64,000 nucleotides of DNA from NCBI RefSeq assembly GCF_024206495.1, contig NZ_JAMBPQ010000021.1:1-64000 (forward strand). Direction: 5' to 3'. Source of the stretch: Paraburkholderia sp. CNPSo 3272. Lineage in GTDB: Bacteria > Pseudomonadota > Gammaproteobacteria > Burkholderiales > Burkholderiaceae. The notes below the pieces were generated by a model. That model did not search any database and was not told the DNA's origin. It was given only the letters and a program-made list of their open reading frames with translations. Each line of letters begins with the position of its first letter. The stretch's first letter is position 1. Below are positions 60,189 through 64,000 of this stretch, piece by piece. A program made the translations under genes and the position numbers.

Positions 60189-62597
60189 ATGTCGCTTGAA
60201 CACACCACTGAGGTGCCGCTTTATCGCCGCTCGGAAACTCCGACCGCGCAGCGCGTGGCGGACCTGCTCGCGCGCATGACGCTCGACGAAAAGATTGCCC
60301 AGCTTCACGCCGCGTGGCTGGTTCTGTCGGTCGACGGCGAGCACAAGGCGCGCGGTATCGACTTCGCGCAAAGCGCCAACAGCCTCACGGTGGAACAGAT
60401 CCTCGAGCACGGTCTTGGGCAGATCACGCGTCCGCTCGGCACCCACACGGTCGACCCCAAAGAGGGCGTGCGCGCGCTCAACGAGTTGCAGCGCAAGATG
60501 GTCGAAGACACGCGCCTGGGCATTCCCGTCATGTCGCACGAGGAATGCCTCGTGGGCCTCATGATCAAGGATGCCACGCTGTTTCCCTCGCCGCTGAACT
60601 ACGCGGCAACGTGGAACCCGAATCTCGTCGGCGAAGTGGGGCGCATCATCGGCGAGCAGGCGCGCTCGATCGGCTGCCACCAGGGCCTCGCCCCCGTGCT
60701 CGATGTGTCGCGCGATCCGCGCTGGGGCCGCACCGAGGAAACGCTCGGCGAAGATCCGTATCTGGTGGGCGTGCTTGCATGTCACTACGTGAACGGCCTG
60801 CAAGGCGAGCGCCGCGACGTGCTCGCCACGCTCAAGCATTTCGTCGGCCACTCGGCGAGCGAAGGCGCCCGCAATCATGCGCCCGTGCATGTCGGGCCGC
60901 GCGAGTTGAACGACGTGTTTCTGCTGCCGTTCGAAATGGCAGTCAAGCTCGCGCACGCAGGCTCGATCATGCCGGCGTACCACGATATCGACGGCGTGCC
61001 CTGCCATGCGGACCGCACGCTGCTGCACGATACGCTGCGCGAAAAGTGGGGTTTCGAGGGGCTCGTCGTTGCGGACTATGCCGCCGTCGACCTGCTCTAC
61101 AGCCATCACGCCGTGGCGCACGACAGCGCGTCGGCGGCGGCGCTCGCCTTCAATTCGGGACTCGACGTCGAGTTGCCGGGGCACGAGTGCGCTGTTCATC
61201 TGAAAGAAGCGCTCGATCGCGGCGAGATCACCGAAGCGACGATCGACACCGCGGTGTCGCGCGTGTTGAGCGCCAAATTCCGCCTTGGGCTGTTCGAGAA
61301 TCCGTATGTGGACCCCGAGCGCGCGGATGTGAAGGGCACGGCGGCGGCCGATACGGCGTATCAGGTCGCGCTCGAATCGGCGGTGCTGCTGCGCAATGAA
61401 GGCGGCGTGCTGCCGTTGAACGCCAATGGCGCGCAAACAATCGCGGTGATCGGCCCGACCGCCGACGACCCGCTCGCGCTGCTCGCCGGCTACAGCTTTC
61501 CGGTGCACCTCATCAACTCGGGCGAGCAGTCTGTCGCTTCGATCGCCACGCCGCTGGGCGCACTGCGCGCGCTGCTGGGCGATTCGCGCGTGCTGCATGC
61601 CAAGGGTTGCGACATCATCAAGACCCGCCGTGCGGGCGCGCCGGTTTTCCCGGGCGACGTGTCGCTCGACCTGAGCGCCGCCGCCAACCGCGACGAACTG
61701 ATCAGCAAGGACGCCGAAGCAATTCCCGCTGCGGTCGAAGTCGCCCGCACGGCGGACGTGGCCGTCGTGTTCGTCGGCGATCTCGCGGGCTTGTTCCAGT
61801 CGGGTACGGTGGGCGAAGGCTCCGATACGGACAGCCTGGAACTTCCGGGCGTGCAACTGCAGTTGCTCACGGCCGTAGTCGAGAGCGGCACGCCGACGGT
61901 CGTCGTGATGACGGGCGGCCGCCCGTACAACCTCGGCGGCCTCGAAGATCGCATCGCCGCGCAGATCATGGCGTTTGCGCCGGGCGAGCGCGGCGCCGAG
62001 GCGCTTGCCGATCTGCTGGTGGGCCGCGCGGGCTTCAGCGGCCGTCTGCCGCTTTCCGTGCCGAAGAGCGCAGGGGCCGTGCCGTATGTGTACAACCATC
62101 GCCTCAAGAGCGCGGGCACGCCAATCGCCTACCACTTCGGTAGCCGCTATCCGTTTGGTTTCGGTCTGGGGTACACCCAGTTCCGTTACGGCGATCTCAC
62201 GGTGGCGCAACGCGAGGTGCCGCTCGAAGACGGTACCGTCGAACTGAGCTTCACGGTGGAGAACATCGGCTCGCGCGACGGCACGGAGATCGTGCAGATC
62301 TACGTGCGCGATCAGCACGCGTCGACGGCGCGGCCGGTACGCGAACTCAAGGCGTTTGCACGCGTGCCGCTCGCGGCAGGCGCGCGCACTCGCGTGAACG
62401 TGAAGCTGCCCGTCGATATGTTCAATTTCACCGACGCGCGCGGCGAGCGCATCGTCGAGCCGGGGAAGTTCGATCTGATGGTGGGCAGTTCGAGCCGCGA
62501 CATCCATCTGAGCGGCACGGTCACGGTGGTGGGCAATGCCACGCGCACGCTCCCGCGCGACTGGCGCATGCTGAGCGCCGTCGAAGTCGTCTCGTAA
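60189..62597 (+). CDS. GH3 beta-glycosidase (module 2)
   Basis: 802 residues with no signal peptide: N-terminal (beta/alpha)8 domain (LARMTLDEKIAQLHA, LSRDPRWGRTEETLGEDPYL, KHF.GHSA), nucleophile Asp296 in GLVVADYAAV, then the (alpha/beta)6 sandwich domain and a fibronectin-III-like end (LSFTVENIGSRDGTEIVQIYV), the full layout of GH3 beta-glucosidases/beta-xylosidases. It would release aldose from the glycoside imported by module 2. The SDR and lactonase downstream suggest the sugar is oxidised directly, as in xylose, arabinose or glucose oxidation routes. The exact specificity is not readable. Confidence 0.94.
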   Translation: MSLEHTTEVPLYRRSETPTAQRVADLLARMTLDEKIAQLHAAWLVLSVDGEHKARGIDFAQSANSLTVEQILEHGLGQITRPLGTHTVDPKEGVRALNELQRKMVEDTRLGIPVMSHEECLVGLMIKDATLFPSPLNYAATWNPNLVGEVGRIIGEQARSIGCHQGLAPVLDVSRDPRWGRTEETLGEDPYLVGVLACHYVNGLQGERRDVLATLKHFVGHSASEGARNHAPVHVGPRELNDVFLLPFEMAVKLAHAGSIMPAYHDIDGVPCHADRTLLHDTLREKWGFEGLVVADYAAVDLLYSHHAVAHDSASAAALAFNSGLDVELPGHECAVHLKEALDRGEITEATIDTAVSRVLSAKFRLGLFENPYVDPERADVKGTAAADTAYQVALESAVLLRNEGGVLPLNANGAQTIAVIGPTADDPLALLAGYSFPVHLINSGEQSVASIATPLGALRALLGDSRVLHAKGCDIIKTRRAGAPVFPGDVSLDLSAAANRDELISKDAEAIPAAVEVARTADVAVVFVGDLAGLFQSGTVGEGSDTDSLELPGVQLQLLTAVVESGTPTVVVMTGGRPYNLGGLEDRIAAQIMAFAPGERGAEALADLLVGRAGFSGRLPLSVPKSAGAVPYVYNHRLKSAGTPIAYHFGSRYPFGFGLGYTQFRYGDLTVAQREVPLEDGTVELSFTVENIGSRDGTEIVQIYVRDQHASTARPVRELKAFARVPLAAGARTRVNVKLPVDMFNFTDARGERIVEPGKFDLMVGSSSRDIHLSGTVTVVGNATRTLPRDWRMLSAVEVVS

Positions 62598-62617
62598 GCG
62601 AAAGGGAAGCGGCAGGT

Positions 62618-62651
62618 CAGGGCGGCGAGCCATTTGCGGCTCGCCGCCCTG
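62618..62651 (+). terminator. Hairpin after the GH3 gene
   Basis: CAGGGCGGCGAGCC (62618-62631) pairs perfectly with GGCTCGCCGCCCTG (62638-62651) around ATTTGC, followed by TTTGGG. Its T run is short, so it may attenuate rather than end transcription into the SDR gene 35 bp on. Confidence 0.65.
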
Positions 62652-62685
62652 TTTGGGTTCTGACAAGTCAACACTGGAATATCTG

Positions 62686-63453
62686 ATGTCGTACGCAATC
62701 TATCCGAGCCTGGCGGACAAAACCGTCGTTATCACCGGCGGCGGCAGCGGGATCGGCGCCGCGGTCGTGGAGGCATTCGCGCAGCAGGGCGCGCGCGTGT
62801 TTTTCCTCGATGTGGCCGAAGACGATTCGCTCGCTGTTCAGGAAAAGCTTCGCGGTGCGAAGCATCCGCCGCTGTTCAAGCGCTGCGACCTGTGCAGCGT
62901 GGACGCGATCGAGAGCGTGTTCGCGTCGATCGTCGATGCCGCGGGCCCGATCGACGTGCTCGTGAACAACGCGGGCAACGACGACCGCCATGATATTGGC
63001 GAGCTGACCGCGAGCTACTGGGACGGGCGTATCGCGGTGAACCTGCGCCATCAGTTCTTCTGCGCGCAGGCCGCCGCGCGGGGCATGCGCCAGGCGGGGC
63101 GCGGCGTGATCCTGAACTTCGGTTCGGTGTCGTGGCACGTCGCGTTGCCGAACCTGCCGATCTACCTGACCGCCAAGGCCGGCATCGAAGGTCTGACGCG
63201 GGGTCTCGCGCGCGACCTGGGCAGCGCGGGCATTCGCGTGAACTGCATCATCCCGGGCGCAGTGAAAACGCCGCGGCAGATGAACCTGTGGCAAACGCCG
63301 GAGAGCGAAGCGAAGGTCGTCGCGGGTCAGTGTCTGAAACTGCGCATCGAGCCCGAGCACGTCGCCCGCATGGCCTTGTTCCTCGCATCCGACGACGCCT
63401 CGCGTTGCTCCGGGCGCGATTACTACGTCGACGCGGGATGGTACGGAGAATGA
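62686..63453 (+). CDS. SDR-family sugar dehydrogenase candidate (module 2)
   Basis: 255 residues from the ATG at 62686 (ACTGGAATATCTG). NAD(P)-binding TGGGSGIG at 17-24, NNAG at 94-97, catalytic Ser (147 or 149), Tyr160 and Lys164 (YLTAK). Short-chain dehydrogenases beside an SMP-30 lactonase and sugar importers commonly oxidise an aldose to its lactone. Its stop nearly overlaps the lactonase start, so the two are coupled. Confidence 0.9.
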   Translation: MSYAIYPSLADKTVVITGGGSGIGAAVVEAFAQQGARVFFLDVAEDDSLAVQEKLRGAKHPPLFKRCDLCSVDAIESVFASIVDAAGPIDVLVNNAGNDDRHDIGELTASYWDGRIAVNLRHQFFCAQAAARGMRQAGRGVILNFGSVSWHVALPNLPIYLTAKAGIEGLTRGLARDLGSAGIRVNCIIPGAVKTPRQMNLWQTPESEAKVVAGQCLKLRIEPEHVARMALFLASDDASRCSGRDYYVDAGWYGE

Positions 63454-63455
63454 CG

Positions 63456-64000
63456 ATGCCGGCTCCCGAGTGCGTATGGCCGGTCGGCGCGGAGCTGGCC
63501 GAAGGGCCGCTCTGGCAGGCCGCGGAAAACGCGGTCTATTTCGTCGATATCAAGGGGCGCCGGATTCACCGTTTCGCGGTCACGACCGGTGAGCGCACGA
63601 CGTGGTACGCGCCCGATCAGGTCGGTTTTATCGCGCCGCTGGGGGATCGGAGTTTCGTGTGCGGCCTGCCTGACGGCCTGTATCGTTTCGACGCCGTGAG
63701 CGGGGAATTCGACAAGCTGGTCGATGTCGAGCCGCATCTGCCGGGCAATCGCCTGAACGACGGTTTCGCCGATGCGCGCGGGCGCCTGTGGTTCGGCTCG
63801 ATGGACGACGCCGAGCAAGCGCCGAGCGGCACGCTGTATCGCATGGACGCAGGCGCGGTGGTGAGCACGCAGGACAGCGGCTACGTGATCACCAACGGCC
63901 CGGCGATGAGTCCGGACGGCCGCACGCTCTATCACAACGACACGATGCGTCGCGTCGTGTATGCGTTCGATGTTGCCATTGACGGCACGCTGTCGGGCAA
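63456..64000 (+). CDS. SMP-30/gluconolactonase-family lactonase, 3' end outside window
   Basis: The frame from the ATG at 63456 stays open to the right edge (about 181 residues). I prefer 63456 to an ATG at 63450, because GGAG lies 7 bases before the former. GAELAEGPLWQ has the metal-ligand Glu; NRLNDGFADARGRLWFGSM and TNGPAMSPDGRTLYHNDT (abridged) carry the Asn/Asp ligands of SMP-30 lactonases. It would open the sugar lactone made by the SDR to an aldonic acid. Truncated by the window only. Confidence 0.9.
   Translation, partial: MPAPECVWPVGAELAEGPLWQAAENAVYFVDIKGRRIHRFAVTTGERTTWYAPDQVGFIAPLGDRSFVCGLPDGLYRFDAVSGEFDKLVDVEPHLPGNRLNDGFADARGRLWFGSMDDAEQAPSGTLYRMDAGAVVSTQDSGYVITNGPAMSPDGRTLYHNDTMRRVVYAFDVAIDGTLSG

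Noticed and set aside
59943-62666. Very long minus-strand frame (907 codons) antisense to the ATPase and GH3 genes
   Set aside because: It is His/Arg/Ala-rich, has no known motif, and mirrors two well-supported genes; a high-GC third position explains it.

Overview
The window looks like chromosome of a Burkholderiaceae bacterium, most likely Paraburkholderia, Caballeronia or a close relative. The grounds are high GC, an OmpC-type porin whose start and strand pattern are typical of Burkholderia, a VgrG/DUF4123/DUF3304/DUF2235 type VI secretion (T6SS) island, a D-3-hydroxybutyrate oligomer hydrolase (polyhydroxyalkanoate metabolism) and many AGGAG-led genes. I see no tRNA, rRNA, CRISPR array or intact insertion sequence. 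The genus is an inference.

1-8.5 kb is a T6SS effector island read on the minus strand: a 3' remnant of a sheath gene (tssC), a hairpin terminator, vgrG, a DUF4123 adaptor, a tiny lipoprotein ORF, five tandem DUF3304 lipoprotein (putative immunity) copies, and a DUF2235 lipase-like effector that runs off the left edge. Between the DUF3304 copies lie four truncated 5' stubs of the effector gene. Three of the five DUF3304 copies are broken (frameshift, nonsense, frameshift), and two copies are reciprocal chimeras, so the array grew by unequal recombination. The adaptor's own C-terminus resembles DUF3304.

9.2-15.2 kb holds what I consider the most interesting and least described locus. Four small genes encode proteins with an aligned 26-residue N-terminus of the form L-x-I-x-[DE]-L-x5-L-D-R-x-[AT]-M-x2-[IV]-x-G-[GA], followed by unrelated Asn/Gln/Val- or Pro/Arg-rich tails. 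This looks like a double-glycine leader with diverse cores. One peptide gene is followed after 17 bp by a PP2C phosphatase. The others sit beside a membrane Ser/Thr kinase with a DUF4384 end, an LRAT/NlpC-P60-like protein, and an 80-residue protein with a paralogue at 33.3 kb.

15-41 kb is mixed chromosome: PAP2 phosphatase, DUF1488 protein, a lone PQQ-dehydrogenase membrane domain, phosphoesterase, a PLP dehydratase with an AraC remnant, an orphan ABC ATPase, small membrane proteins, isochorismatase-like hydrolase, an MFS transporter, a LysR regulator, an alpha/beta hydrolase (its tail overlaps the remnant of a DMT transporter), an LLM flavin monooxygenase, a methyltransferase, Kup and an Nramp-like transporter read divergently, the oligomer hydrolase, a TAXI binding protein, a zinc-ribbon membrane protein and an S10 carboxypeptidase lipoprotein. 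41-43.6 kb holds small envelope proteins.

44-64 kb carries two complete beta-glucoside-type uptake modules. Module 1: porin, LacI regulator, CUT1 binding protein, two permeases, GH1 beta-glucosidase, ATPase; its likely operator TGAAAGCGCTTTCA occurs before lacI and before the transporter, with variants before the porin. Module 2: LacI regulator (divergent), binding protein, two permeases, ATPase, GH3 glycosidase, SDR dehydrogenase and an SMP-30 lactonase cut by the right edge. Its likely operator is a tandem TAACGTTA pair with 12-bp spacing, found before the binding-protein gene and again, apparently orphaned, between the modules. A Phd/VapC-like toxin-antitoxin pair lies between the modules. 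Together the genes suggest import of oligosaccharides or glycosides, intracellular hydrolysis, and in module 2 oxidation of the released aldose to a lactone and then an aldonic acid.
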